From Calamus simplicifolius (Eukaryota; Streptophyta; Magnoliopsida; Arecales; Arecaceae): a stretch of 64,000 nucleotides of DNA. Of the stretch, positions 32,137 to 43,979 are shown piece by piece (position 1 is the first letter of the stretch; every line of letters starts with the position of its first letter). The DNA is taken from positions 702,834-766,833 of the forward strand of contig UESW01003835.1 in NCBI GenBank assembly GCA_900491605.1. The letters run 5' to 3'. The notes beneath the pieces are model-generated. The model ran no database searches, was not told the DNA's origin, and saw only the letters and a program-made list of their open reading frames with translations. Position numbers and translations under genes: made by a program.

Positions 32137-35100
32137 TCACTGATAATACCGGTGAAGGTTGTCAGAACTCCAAGTTCGGGGGAGCGGTCTCCCGTTGAGC
32201 TCCTCATTCGCTAAGCTCCTCGGTGAAGGGCTTCCATGACCCGATAGGGCCCCTCCTAGTTGGGTGATAACTTTCCTCCCTCTATTGGCCTCGAGACCTC
32301 AGCCTTCCAGAGGACCAAGTCATCAGGACGGAACACCCGAGATTTAATGCGGGCGTTGTAATACCTTGCTGCTTTCTGACGATAAGCAGCCATCCTGATC
32401 CGCGCCTGATCACGCGCCTCCTCGATGAGGTCCAAGTTGGCCCTCAGTTGTGCTGAGTTGTCCTCCTCATTGTAGGCTTTCACCCGAGGACTGGGACCCC
32501 GATTTCCACTTGAATGACGGCCTCGGACCCGAAGACAAGACTGAATGGAGTTTTGCCGGTTGGAGCCCTCAGAGTTGTATGGTAGGCCCATAGGACATGG
32601 GAAAGTTCTTCTGCCCACCTCCCTTTGAAGTCATCGAGCCGTGTCCGAAGCCCCTAAAGGATAGTACGGTTAGTTACCTCTGCCGCTCCGTTGGTCTGGG
32701 GGTGACCGACATAGGTGAATCTTTGGTTGATTCCTAACTCGATACAAAATTCTCTAAAGGGGGCATTATCGAACTGTCGGCCATTGTCTGTGATGAGAGT
32801 GTTGGAAAGTCCAAAACAGCAAATTATAGACTTCTAGAAGAAGGTTCTCACTCTTTCTTCGGTTATTTTGGCTAGAGCTTCAGCTTCTACCCATTTGGTG
32901 AAATGATCTATAGCAACCAGCAAAAACTTTCGCTGACCGAAGGCAGGGGGAAATGGTCCCAAAATGTCCATCCCCCACTGGGCGAAGGGCCAAGGAGTGG
33001 AGATGGGGCTCAGATGAGAAGTGGGCTGCCGCTGGACGTTGGTGCCGTTGGCAACTGTCACACTTTCATACTAAGTCGACCGCATCCTTCCGCATGGTGA
33101 GCCAATAGTAGCCTTGACGGAGGGCTTTATACGCTAGCGCTCTGCCCCCCAGATGGTTCCTGCATGCACCTTCGTTAATTTCGCGGAGGATGTAGTCGGC
33201 CTCGGCGGGACCGACACACTTGAGGAGGGGATACAAGAAGGACCTCTGGTACAGGCGTCCATCCATTATCAGGAATTTGGAAGCTCGCCACTTGAGAAGT
33301 TTGGCCTCGGAGGGGTCATCGGGAAGGACACCATCGGTGAGATACTGGACATAGGCATCCATCCAAGAAGGCTCCTGCTCGACTGGTAGAGCCTCCTCCG
33401 CTGCCTCGATGCTCGGGACTTGCAGATGCTCCACGTATGTCCTCCCCAAGGTCTCGTCGGCCGAAGTGGCCAAGTGGGACAGCGCATCAGCCTGGGCATT
33501 CTCTTCCCGAGGAATATAGCTGACATAGAAATGAGCAAAGAGGAGGACTGTGATTGGACCTTGCTCAGGTATCGGGACATGATGGGGGTTCTAAGCCTCA
33601 TACTCCCCAGTGATTTGCCCCGAGACGAGTTGGGAGTCGGTGTATGCTCTGAGATGCTCTACTTTCAGTTCTTTGGCAAGCCTCATCCTGGCCAACAAGG
33701 CTTCGTACTCAGCTTGATTGTTTGTGGTAGGGAAGAGAAAGCGGAGAGCATACTCGATCGTTACACCGTCGGGGCCGGCAAGAATGAGTCCGATGCCGCT
33801 TCCTTGGGAGTTTGAGGCCCCGTCCACGTGAAGAATCCAATCCCTCCTTGGATCAGTGGTCGGTACCTTCCAGGACTTCATCGGGGGCTCCCTGACCTGC
33901 TCATCGGTCCAAGTGTATTCGACCAGGAAATCCATCAAGACTTGGGACTTCATAGCCGACCTCGATTTGAAGGTCAGGTCGAATTCTTCCAACTTGAGTG
34001 CCTACTTTGCCAGCCGACCGGAAGTATCAGGATGAGATAAGATCGTCCTCAGAGGCTGGTCTGTCAGCACCATAATTGAGTGGGCTTGGAAGTAAGGCCT
34101 GAGACATTGAGCCGACACTATTAGTGCGAAAATAATTTTTTCGATTTTGGTGTACCTGGTCTTGGCGTCATGAAGCACTTTACTGGTGTAATACACCGGC
34201 CTTTACGTTCCTTCAGGGTCTATTCGGATGAGGATGGAACTGACTGCCTCTTGAGAAGCGGCCAGGTACAAAAAGAGATCCTCCCCCTCCACAGGTTTCG
34301 ATAATAGCGGTGGAGTTAACAAGAAATTCTTCAGTTCCTCGAAGGCCCTTTGGCATCATCCGTCCACTCAAAGATGTTAACTTTTCGTAAGGCCTTGAAG
34401 AAGGGAAGGCATCGCTCGGCCGATCTAGACAGGAAACGACTCAGAGCTGCCAGCCTTCCGGTCAGACGCTGGATTTCCTTTTTATTCACCGGTGGCCTCA
34501 TGTCTAGGATGGCTTGAATCTTATCCGGGTTTGCCTCTATTCCTTGCTGCATCACCATGAACCCCAGGAACTTGCCCACTGCGACTCCGAAGGCACACTT
34601 TCGGGGGTTCAGCCTCATCCAAAACCGACGAAGATTGCTGAAGGTCTCCATCAAGTCAGATATATGGTCTTCGGCTCGGGCGCTTTTGGTCAGCATGTCG
34701 TCCATGTATACCTCCATATTGCGTTCGATCTGACTTTCAAAAACTTTGTTCATCAGCCTCTGATAGGTAGCCCCGACATTTTTCAGTCCGAAGGGCATGA
34801 CTTTATAGCAGTAGATTCATTTCTCGGTCACGAATGATGTAGCCTCCTCATCAGACGACTCCATTCTGATCTGGTTGTACCCCGAGAAGGCATCCATGAA
34901 ACTGAGAGTCCATGTCCAGGGCGGATCCACCAACTGGTCGATCCTAGGGAGCGGGAAGCTGTCCTTGGGGCAGGCCTTATTGAGGTCGGTGAAGTCGACG
35001 CACATCCTCCAGCTTCCATTGGCTTTCCGAACCATCACCACATTAGCCAACCAGTTGGGGTAATGGACCTCCCGAATGTGGTCGACGGCGATCAGTTTGT

Positions 35101-36230
35101 GGATCTCCTCGTTGATGGCTTTCTGTCGCTCAGAGGCAAAGCTCCTCTTCTTTTGCCGGACCGCCATACAGTTGGATTTAATGTTAAGTTTGTGAGTGAT
35201 TACCTCCGCCGGTATACCTGGCATGTCGGTCGGCACCCATGCGAAGATATCGGAGTTGGCTCGGAGGAAGCCGAGGAGTCGGCTCCTTGCCTCCTCAGGA
35301 AGAAAGGCTCCGATTTGGATGGTTCTTGTCAAGTCCTCTCCTAGGGGGAAAGTCAATAGGTGTCCCGCCGGTTCCCCCATCTTCTCAGCTTCCCTCGGTC
35401 TGTCAACTCAGGAGTCGGTGAAGTGTCTGCCGATTGAGGACTAGGGGTTGTGGTAGCAGAGGGGCATCGGGCTCCTTTCCCCCCGTATCTCTCCGATCCC
35501 ATGACGGGTAGAAATCGCACGAGTAACCACTTCGTCGAGATAATGGCATCCAACAGATTTAGGCCTGGCCTCCCGAGAATGGCGTTGTATGCCAAAGGAA
35601 CTCTTACCACCAGGAACTTCATGAAGATCGTGCTCTGGCAAGGTGAAGTCCCGGCCGTGATGGAAAGAGTAATCTCTCCTCAACTTTTACCGAGTCTCCG
35701 GTGAAGCCCACGAGAGGTGTCGTCACTGGCCGAAGGGAGTCCGAAAGCAAGTTCATACAAACAAATGCATCATACGTCAAAATATCAGCTGAGCTTCCAC
35801 TATCAACTAATATTCTTTTTACATGATGTTTAGCAATCGTCATAGACACGACGACGCTCTCATCATTTGGGTTGTTTACCCCCTCTAAATCCTTTTCGGT
35901 AAAAGGGATTACAGACTATCTCTCTCTCCTCCCCAGGTCTTTTTGAAGTGTCACCCGCTCCCTAGAGATCATCACCACGGTCTTCTCGGTCGGGGTTTGT
36001 CGATATTGGCTGGCTAGGCCGGTGGTGCCGAAGGGCCCGGTGCTGTTGGATTCCCCTCCAGACAAACTGACCAAGATGGCCTTGCTGGATGAGCTCTCTA
36101 TGGCCTTCTTTAGCTGTCGGCAGTCTTCCGTGTCGTGGCTGTGATCTTGGTGGAAACGACAATACAGATTTTTGTTGCGGGGAACTCCAGGCTTCAGGGG
36201 TGCAGGCGGTTGAGATAGGATTCACCCTCG
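32137..36230 (-). pseudogene. gag-pol polyprotein of element B, pol part (Tat-type)
   Basis: In coding order the minus strand shows aspartic protease (ILVDSGSSADILTYDAF at 35800, NAILGRPGLN at 35580) and reverse transcriptase (VDFTDLNKACPKDSFPLPRI near 34970, catalytic YMDD at 34697-34708). A gypsy RNase H follows, then a second RNase H-type domain (LHVDGASNSQGSG, NNQAEYEALLARM, AYTDSQLVSGQI, 33591-33992). Integrase has WPFAQWGMDILGPFPPAFG at 33000 and a tail RPLPRTWSSDNLHRYYQ ending at 32137. Two RNase H-like domains are the mark of the Tat lineage. Stops (for example before RPVYYTSKV near 34200) and frameshifts disable it. Confidence 0.9.
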
Positions 36231-37482
36231 ATTTCCATAAGAATGTGGGAAATCGGGCTAATAAAGGGGTGTAACGCTCACCTACAGGGGCGAAAGTCCG
36301 TGGCCGATTGTCTGACCAATGAGGCGGCTCGGGCTTCTTTGCATGAGACCCACCAGACTCTGATCGGGCTTGCTTTTTGCTGGGGCCCTCATCAGTTTCC
36401 GCCGAGAGGAGTCGGCCTCATCGACGCGGATGTATTTCTGAGCTCGACTCAGCAACTCCGCATACGAACTCGGGGGCTTCTTATCCAATGAGTACGCGAA
36501 GCGGGAAGGACGGAGCCCACACTTCAAGGCCAAAGTGGCCACCGAGTCATCGAGATGATAAACTCCATTGCCGCCTCTTTGAAGTGGGCAACGAAGTCCC
36601 GAAGAGTCTCTCCACTCTTCTGCCGGATGGTAAAGAGGTTGTCGGCCACCCGAGGCATCCGTCGGCTCGCGTCGAAGTGAGCGAGAAAAGCTTTCTCCAA
36701 CTGTCGGAATGAACTGATACTGCGGGGAGGTAAACGGGAGTACCAAGCCCTCGCAGCCTTTCAGAGTGGCTGGGAAGGCGATGCATAAAAGAGCATCTGA
36801 TGCCCCCTAGACTTACATGTGCACCTTATAACTTTCCAGATGGTCCAAGGGATCGGTAGTGCCGTCATAGGGATCTAGCTGAGGAAGGCAGAATCGGGAA
36901 GGGACGGGTTCTTCCATGATCCTCCTAGTCAGAGGAGGGCGGCTGTCGTACTTCGCCTTCGATTGACTTGTCAGTCGTCGGCTGAGCTCCTCCAAGCGCC
37001 GGTAGCGCTCCTCCAGTCGCTTCTCCGCGCGGAGGTGGATCCTCTTGCCAATGGACTCTTCCCCTGATGAAGTAGAGAGAGGACGGGGAGAGGGATAGCG
37101 CCGACGGGCTACACCCTTCCCTAGGGCCTTATCCCGGGATCGTCGGGGAGAGGGACTGTCGGAAGATCTCTTTCCCCGGGGGCGTCCCGACGGCGGTGAG
37201 CCTCCCGTCGGGGTGTCACCCATGGGTGGACTGTTGACTGGGCTGTGCCGCAACTTCTCCCAAACAATGGGGTGGTGGCAGAGGTTGAGCGGCCGCTGAT
37301 TGTTGTTGAAGTTCATGGATCACCGCTGCAAGGGACCGCACCGCCTGAGTGAGGGCGGTGACCCTATCACCTTGGTGTGGGGGTGAAGGATGAACCAGCG
37401 GGAGGGCCTCCAGCTGCTCGGCCCTCACCTGCTGCTCCCCAGCCAGGCTGGTGGAAGCTTCTTGAGCAAAGGTTACCACCAT
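36230..37482 (-). pseudogene. gag of element B
   Basis: The ATG at 37482 opens MVVTFAQEASTSLAGEQQ, then a Gln-rich helix. After frame changes come an Arg/Ser-rich segment with EKRLEERYRRLEELSRRL and the gag core (FCLPQLDPYDGTTDPLDHLE near 36880; CGLRPSRFAYSLDKKPPSSY near 36500, LLSRAQKYIRVDEAD). The zinc-knuckle-like region lies in a broken frame around 36120-36180. It aligns with gag of D throughout. Several indels prevent translation as one protein. Confidence 0.85.
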
Positions 37483-37569
37483 TTCTTCTTCTGGTTAGGA
37501 GGAATGGGGGGTTGTAAATTGGGAGCTTACTGGTTCGCATATGTTACTTTCTTCTCTACGCGCTTCGTT

Positions 37570-37593
37570 GCCCCCCTTCCTGGCGCGCCAATC
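37570..37593 (-). other. Primer-binding site of element B
   Basis: Minus strand GATTGGCGCGCCAGGAAGG directly after the LTR end GGCGGCAACA. The site is identical to that of D over 19 bases. Confidence 0.88.
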
Positions 37594-38691
37594 TGTTGCC
37601 GCCAAATCACTTTTGATAAGCGTCAGGTGAGAGTAAAGCTTCGCATGCCTTCGAGGTAATGGCGGGACCGTTTCCTCCTATCGGGAATCTACAAGAAAAG
37701 CCTCAGACCGGTGGTTCCGGCGGCGACCCTCCGACGCTCAAGTTAGTTATTTGGAGAATAGGGATTTGAATGATCGAGTAGAGCTTGAGTCCCCTACCTT
37801 GAGGGTTGGGGCCTTTATATACCTGTTCGGAGGATCCCTCTTACCCTTCATTCATAACAGTCGAATTCTTTTTGGGTGGTTGTTGGTTTTCGGTCTACAA
37901 TGTGCCGCAAAGGATGGGTAGTGGGGCTAGATGTGGATGGCCACACCCGTCGTTAGTGGCGCCAGGGGGAGGCATGTTCATTGCACACGTCGCCGGGCAT
38001 GTTCGTGGCAAAGTAACCCGCCGTTCTTGGGGGAAGAGGGCTATGCAGCTTGGCCGAGGGGGCGCCACGAGATCGATGGATAACTGAGTTGCTCCTTGGG
38101 CCAAGGAGAACCGTCGCCGAGGCCGATGCCAAGGCTGAAATGGGCCACGACCAACGCAGAGGCCGACGCCAAGGCCGAGACGGGCCGCAACCGATGCGGA
38201 GGACGATGCCAAGGCCGAGACGGGCCGTGGCCGACGCGGAGGCCAAGATGGGCCGGAGCTGACGCCGAGGCCGAAATGGGTCGTGGCCGACGCAGAGGCC
38301 GACGCCAAGGCCAAGACGAGCCACGGCCGTCGCGGAGGCCGACGCCAAGGCCGAGACGGGCCGCGGCCGATGCGGAGGCCGAGATGGATCGAAGCTGACG
38401 CCGAGGCCGAAATGGGCCGTGGCCGACGTAGAGACCGATGCCAAGGCCGAGACGGGCCACGGCTGATGCGGAGGCCGGGATGGGCCGAGACCGATACCGA
38501 GGCCGAAATGGATCGTGGCCGATGCAGAGGCCAATGCCAAGGTCGAGATGGGCCGTGGCCGATGAGGAGGTCGAGATGGGCTGGAGGCCAGGATGAGCCC
38601 AATGCTAAAGGGTTAGAATGCATCAAACCATGCGACATTGGGTTTGTTGTTCCTTCATCCTGTGGGTCATGTGGCCTAATCAGCCACATCA
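37594..38691 (-). repeat. 5' LTR of gypsy element B
   Basis: Pair of 17549-18738, with the TATA-like sequence at 37814-37821 (minus strand) and a shortened GC-rich array at 38100-38590. The open frames on both strands through that array have no domain. Confidence 0.92.
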
Positions 38692-38696
38692 AGTTC

Positions 38697-39651
38697 CAAT
38701 AGATAATCTTTGACGCTGGGTGTCATAATTCTGTGGCAAAAGATTTGCCTTTTAAAATTTTTTGAACTCCATCGAAGTATGGGAAAGAAGCGTCAAAAAG
38801 TGGAAAAACAAAGAAAAGATAATGGACCCAAATTTCTCTGACAAGCCTAAATTTTTTTTGTTTCCAAAAAGATAAGATTTGTATACCAAGTTAAAAGGTA
38901 GTGAATTTGTGAGAAAATAACAATTGTAATGTGTCTGAAACACTCTACAATCTTGTTAGTTCAACAAAACAAGGTAATTTACAATTCTCTCCTTTTCTTC
39001 TCTTTTTTTAATTTACACTCATTGCAATCTCCCGGTAACCAAAAAGAGATGAACTTGTAAGTTGTTTTAAATCGTCTTCCAAACGATACCAGAAGGCCTA
39101 GCAGTATAAGAGAAGGATAAAGATATTTCATATGAACTTAATTATACATTCCTTACACTCCTATTGGACTCATATATATAAAGGATGCAAGGGAAACGAC
39201 AACCATCCAACATCTGCTTTTTAACTAGGACTGTTGCCTCACATCCTACACAAAGAAGTCTATGAATGACCGGTGCCCATATATGCCTTCAAAAGGCAGT
39301 TACTCTTGTTCCATTGCAACTATCAATGAGGCTTAAGATTTAAATCCAAGTTCAAGATTAATTATTATATCTAATCACAAATATATAAAGCCTACCTCTG
39401 ATGTCTTCTAATCTACATGGATCATAGGTTAGATCAGTTCTGATATAATTATAACAATACAAGATGTTAATCAAAAAGGCTAACTAGAAGATATTTTTAA
39501 ACTTTTTAATCTTATAAATATCTAAAATGATCTTTTCATTATAAAGTCAATATGAGATTAAACACAGTTCAATATTGGTTCTCACACCTATATATATATA
39601 TATATCTGAGGTAGACTTAGCTACATTCGAATGTAGTCAAGTTTGGATATG

Positions 39652-39741
<90 letters not shown>

Positions 39742-39785
39742 TAGTCTTGATTACATTTGAATGTAGCCAAATTTAGGATTTGATC

Positions 39786-39846
<61 letters not shown>

Positions 39847-41606
39847 TATGTGTGTGTGTGTGCGCGCGCGCGCGCGCGTGTGCGTGTGTGTGTATGTATG
39901 TATGTATATGCATGTATGTATGTATATATGTGTGTGTATATACATACATATACACACATACCCCCAAATTTATTGATGATATGGAAGAGTTTATACAGCA
40001 ACACGGATTATTGAGTTACAGAGAGGCAGAAAGATGTTAAACATATGCATCAAATGATTAAGGTCCAATTTAGATTAGCTGTTGGAGCACCTTTAAGTGG
40101 CTGTCTGTTGGTCAATAGCTATGTGAGATGTATATTGACCAACAACTAGGTCAACAATTAATCCAAACAGACCCTAGGATGGATATCAGCTGACATCAAA
40201 GGACCAAGAGCTTCATTGCTTAGGAGCAACATCCTTGTCGCAGCTTGGGAATTTTGAGATGGAGGATTCAAAGATTTTGGGAATCACCGCTGCATAGTTT
40301 TGGCCCCACTATCGGCAAACAGAGGACTGTAGACACGAGTACTGGGACCGAAGCAAAAAATCATGAACAAACTGAGGCACCCAATTGGATTTAGATGTGG
40401 AGAGGTGCTATAGTTCTGATTGGATCTAATACTATTTAGGAGGTTCTGAAACAGGAACAAAGTTTCTAGGGATCACAGTTTTTTGATTCAGGCTTGGAAA
40501 CAGAAATGATAACTGAACTATAATAGAGGATATATCCAATAAAGGAGAGGAGATGTAAGGAGAACCATCAAATTAAGCTTTGATGGTACCATTTAAAACT
40601 GGGGACAATGCCAAGACCATCAATTTATAAATCTAAATAATTTACGTACCAAAATTTTCATCTCACATTTAAGACCAATGCGGCAATGATCAGCAGAAAA
40701 GTTCACTAAAGCTTTTTAAATAGAAGTCAGAAAGAATATCATCCTTGTAGTTTTGTTCCATCAGAAAGAACTGTGGTTGCATAGCATCAGAATATCAAAA
40801 CTTACAAGTAAGCACAAGATCAGGTCACAAACTCACAAATCAACATGGCTTAAACTATAATATCAACTTATAAACTTGTGAAGAACTGTAATTTGATCGA
40901 TTGTTTATCATTGGTTTCTCCATTTTAGAATACGATAAAATTGAATGTATGCATGTCAATCTTGCTTGCACTCTTGAACGAAAGTTGCCATCAAACTTGC
41001 TGAACTCGAGCCCCATCTGAAACACAATGTGATTCGCCAACAAATGTCACACATCTGCCAACCCAAAAACGCATCAACTAGCTTGCGTTGCTCGCAAAAT
41101 ATGTTCTGGAATAGCTTTGGAATTTTCAAGCAAAACGTAGCGTATCCTACCTAAAATATTGCTTTCTGATGGGGAGATCTTAGGCTTCTTGATTCCTCAT
41201 GAAGGAGTTCTTACTTGTGCAAAGATTTACCAGCGAGAAACTAAATCTAACGAGCAATTACCAATAAATCTGTAGTAATGTGTGGCTTCAAGTGTTGGTT
41301 TTTCAGGTTCTAAAGTTTCTGAGTCAAACAATGCATCAAACACAGAGTATTTGCTCTAAAGGGAAGAGTATTTGATCTCTCTGACTTATGCGCCATTTTC
41401 TCATGTCCCTTAACGGCATCCTGTTAAGCATCATGATAAAAAAAATTCAGTGTTTCAAAAAGACCAGTAGTTGACTTGCCTGGTGGCTAAGCTTGCCTCA
41501 ACCAGACCTCATTGCTTGTATTGGTTGTGACATAAATTGATCAATTACCCTATTCTGACTCTGGCTTGTCTTGTAGTGGTCGATAATTGTGATGTAATAT
41601 TTACCT
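38697..41606. other. Intergenic DNA with compound microsatellites, no supported gene
   Basis: The (TA)n blocks at 39590-39608, 39653-39674, 39687-39733 and 39791-39850 are followed by (TG)n, (CG)8-like and TATG repeats to about 39955. The remainder is AT-rich unique-looking DNA without recognisable domains. I cannot tell whether it carries regulatory sites for any gene. Confidence 0.6.
39590..39958. repeat. Compound (TA)n-(TG)n-(CG)n-(TATG)n microsatellite
   Basis: Alternating purine-pyrimidine tracts dominate; 39850-39900 runs TGTGTG into a CGCGCG block and back to TGTGTG. Two interrupting segments (39609-39650 and 39741-39785) are copies of each other and contain the self-complementary ACATTCGAATGT / ACATTTGAATGT. 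Confidence 0.9.
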
Positions 41607-41894
41607 ATTTTCATGGGCCGGAGGCCTTCCTAACGATCAAATAAAAAAGTTTTTGTACACCATCTTCGATGCAGAATTGCTTACACTAGACGTAATGATT
41701 CATCCGTACGTGAGTCCGCACCAAAAGATCTACTCGTAGGTCCCGCATAGCAAATGTATAGACAAATCATTGCGTCCGATGCAGGCCGTCCTACATCGAA
41801 GGCGATGTACAAAAACTTTTTCCATGCCAAATAAGAGGACTTTAGTAGACCTAGCTGAAACGAGCTCTAATTCTAAGGTCTGGCCCATGAAATT
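41607..41894. mobile_element. Foldback MITE-like element 1
   Basis: The ends are inverted repeats: TTTCATGGGCCGGAGGCCTT on the left, and TTTCATGGGCCAGACCTTAG read from the minus strand on the right. Further in, AAGTTTTTGTACACCATCTTCGATG pairs with a near-identical minus-strand segment at 41790-41825. There is no coding capacity. It could be a MITE or a hairpin-generating foldback element. Confidence 0.65.
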
Positions 41895-41942
41895 TAGATC
41901 CATAAATTGGGCCAATCCTTGACTCCACTTAACCTTGCCCTC

Positions 41943-42080
41943 TCAATGAAAAACTCTTTTTGCACCGCGCACGGTGCAAAAATGCGCGGATTGCGCATGC
42001 AGTGCAGAAAGAACAAGAATGCTCTTTGCGCACGCATGATCAATCACCGCACATGATGTATAAAAACTTTTCTCATTAAT
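41943..42080. mobile_element. Foldback MITE-like element 2
   Basis: The left end AATGAAAAACTCTTTTTGCACC is mirrored by the minus-strand reading of the right end (AATGAGAAAAGTTTTTATACA), with GTGCGGTG in both arms. At about 138 bp it has no coding capacity. It resembles elements 1 and 3 in its TTTTTGCACC/GTGCAGAA phrases. Confidence 0.6.
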
Positions 42081-42084
42081 AAAG

Positions 42085-42292
42085 GGAAATGCCCTATGCA
42101 CTACGTCCAGTGCAGAATCGTGCGCACCACATGTGGTGATTCGTCCACAACGTAAGGGTTCAGCGAAAATTAATTTTTATGAAGCGAGGCTATCGAACGT
42201 TGGATCTCTCATGTGCGGATGAATCATCGCCTATGGTGCACGCGTTATGCACCGCACGTGGTGCACAAAGTATGACTCGTCAATAAACTCAA
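42085..42292. mobile_element. Foldback MITE-like element 3
   Basis: The left arm TGCACTACGTCCAGTGCAGA and its continuation GCGCACCACATGTGGTGATT pair with the minus-strand right arm (TGCACCACGTGCGGTGCATA, GCGTGCACCATAGGCGATG). The arms are about 50 bases at roughly 75 percent identity by eye. The centre is an AT-rich spacer. Confidence 0.6.
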
Positions 42293-43024
42293 GTTGGGCA
42301 AACTCAAGGGTTCAATGCCATCCACTACTTCACGCCCATTACCATGGAAGCAGGAGGTGTTTGGATGAAATTTTTTGGGTGGAGCCCAGATTAAATTGAT
42401 GTAGATGCAACTAGAATTGGCTCCGGTTTTGCAGCTTAATTAGGAACATATCTGAGTCAGCCACTTGACGAGTTCTATTTCTAGTTGGGTTTGGATCCAA
42501 TCTTAAAGTTGGTCTGGACCTTAATGCTTTTAAATTTGTGACAGATTTCGTGAATTACAATCAACGCGGGTCCAAGTTCACCAAATCCATGTGCAACCAA
42601 TGAAGAGTTTTGACCGTTGAGCTCTTCCCACATCTAAAATATATAGTTTAGACCCAATCTAATATAAGTTTTCTTTATTTAGCTTCCTTGCCGACCGCAT
42701 TGATCGATCTGGCTAGGATTTAATAAACAATATGCCTCCTTAGATATGCAACCGATTTCTGCCTTAATTTGTCATTGCATGACCTCCACCTAAAATGCAC
42801 TTGTCTTTAAGCAGCAGGATGATCATATATTAATGTCCTGATTAGACGTCTTACCAAACTAATGGATTACTTTGTTACGTAATGGAAGAAGGAAGGCAGA
42901 TAAAAACAAGCTAAGAAGATGAATACCAGGGACTGATAAATCTGTAGATCGTATTAATATTTATCGCCTACCCATATGGAAAATCCCATGTTGCAATGAA
43001 TGTCTACAAAGTCCAAATTAAATG
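42293..43024. other. Intergenic stretch, no supported gene
   Basis: AT-rich DNA between the foldback cluster and gypsy element D, with short open frames only and no repeats seen. Confidence 0.5.
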
Positions 43025-43029
43025 GTATG

Positions 43030-43905
43030 TGATACGGCTGGCTGTTTCCCCGGGGTAGTATTATCTTCTGCGCGGTTTTCGAAAGCAATGATGTGACAAC
43101 AAAACCCAAGGCCAGCGTCGGCCTCCAGCATCGGCCTCCAGTGCCGGCCTCCAGCGTCGGTCTCCAGCATCGACCTCCAGTGCCGGCCTCCAGCGTCGGC
43201 CTCCAGCGTCGGTCTCCAGCGCCGGCTTCCAGCGTCGGCCTCCAGTGCCATCCTCCAGTGTCGGCCTCCAACGTCGGACTCCAGCGTCGGCATCAAAGTT
43301 ACACGTTAACACCAAAGACAGACGTCCAGCGTCGGCCTCTAGTGCTGGCCCCCAGCGTCGGTCCTCAGCGCCGACTTCTGTGCTGGAACTCTGACTCCGG
43401 CCTCCTGCATTGGCCCCGGCCTCCGGCACTGGCCCCTAGCATCGGCCCGCAGTATCTCCTATATACACAATGTAATTTCATACAGCCGACCCCACAATCT
43501 AAGCACCTCGCTCACCAAAATCACGGGCAAGTGTTAGCCTGATAGGCAGTTACCGCTATAAGCGGCCCTTATCCAGCAACAGTCCAACGACTTGCCGTTC
43601 GATGAAACATCACAACAGGACGGATTCGACGGTTCCAACAGACCGAGGTAAACGGAATCCCCAACAGGTATAAAAAGAGGACCCGTGCTCCATGCAAGGG
43701 GACTTTCTCTGAAAAACTTCCTCTAGAACAATTCTAAAAAAATTATATCCCTGTTCGATGACTCACTAACTTGGGCATCGGAGGGTCCCCGCCGGAACCA
43801 CCGGTCCGGAACTTTTTGCAGGCCCCGGAGGAAGACGGCGGCCTCTCTGCGCACACGGTGATCCTAGCCTGCCCGACGTTCATCATATGTGATTCGGCCG
43901 CAACA
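43030..43905 (+). repeat. 5' LTR of gypsy element D
   Basis: It begins TGATACGGCTGG and ends TTCGGCCGCAACA. A repeat of about 13 bp (GTCGGCCTCCAGC variants) fills 43115-43290 and 43325-43450. The TATA box TATAAAAAG is at 43669-43677, with transcription expected about 30 bases on. Confidence 0.93.
43669..43677 (+). promoter_or_regulatory. TATA box in the 5' LTR of element D
   Basis: TATAAAAAG followed by AGGACCCGTGC; it is conserved in the 3' LTR at 54258-54266. It is the likely U3 promoter. Confidence 0.75.
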
Positions 43906-43926
43906 GATTGGCGCGCCAGGAAGGGG
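43906..43926 (+). other. Primer-binding site of element D
   Basis: GATTGGCGCGCCAGGAAGG follows the LTR end. The same sequence occurs in B, and a diverged form in A. Confidence 0.88.
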
Positions 43927-43979
43927 CAGACCAGGTCAAAAATTCTCCCTGGAACCCCTCCGATTTTGCAAAGAAAGCA

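Larger units (their letters stand above)
17549..38691 (-). mobile_element. Ty3/gypsy (Tat lineage) LTR retrotransposon B, split by copia element C
   Basis: The LTRs are 17549-18738 and 37594-38691, on the minus strand. The flanks read GGTTC (17544-17548) and AGTTC (38692-38696), a target duplication with one later change. Excluding element C it measures about 11.5 kb. In transcription order it has a primer site, gag, protease, reverse transcriptase, RNase H with a second RNase H-type domain, and integrase ending at 32137. A tandem array follows, then an antisense three-exon gene on the plus strand, and the polypurine tract. Multiple stops and frameshifts in gag-pol show it is inactive. Confidence 0.93.

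Noticed and set aside
43018..43542. Frames in the D LTR array (also 53536-53898)
   Set aside because: Low-complexity products of the CCTCCAGCGTCGG repeat, open on both strands.
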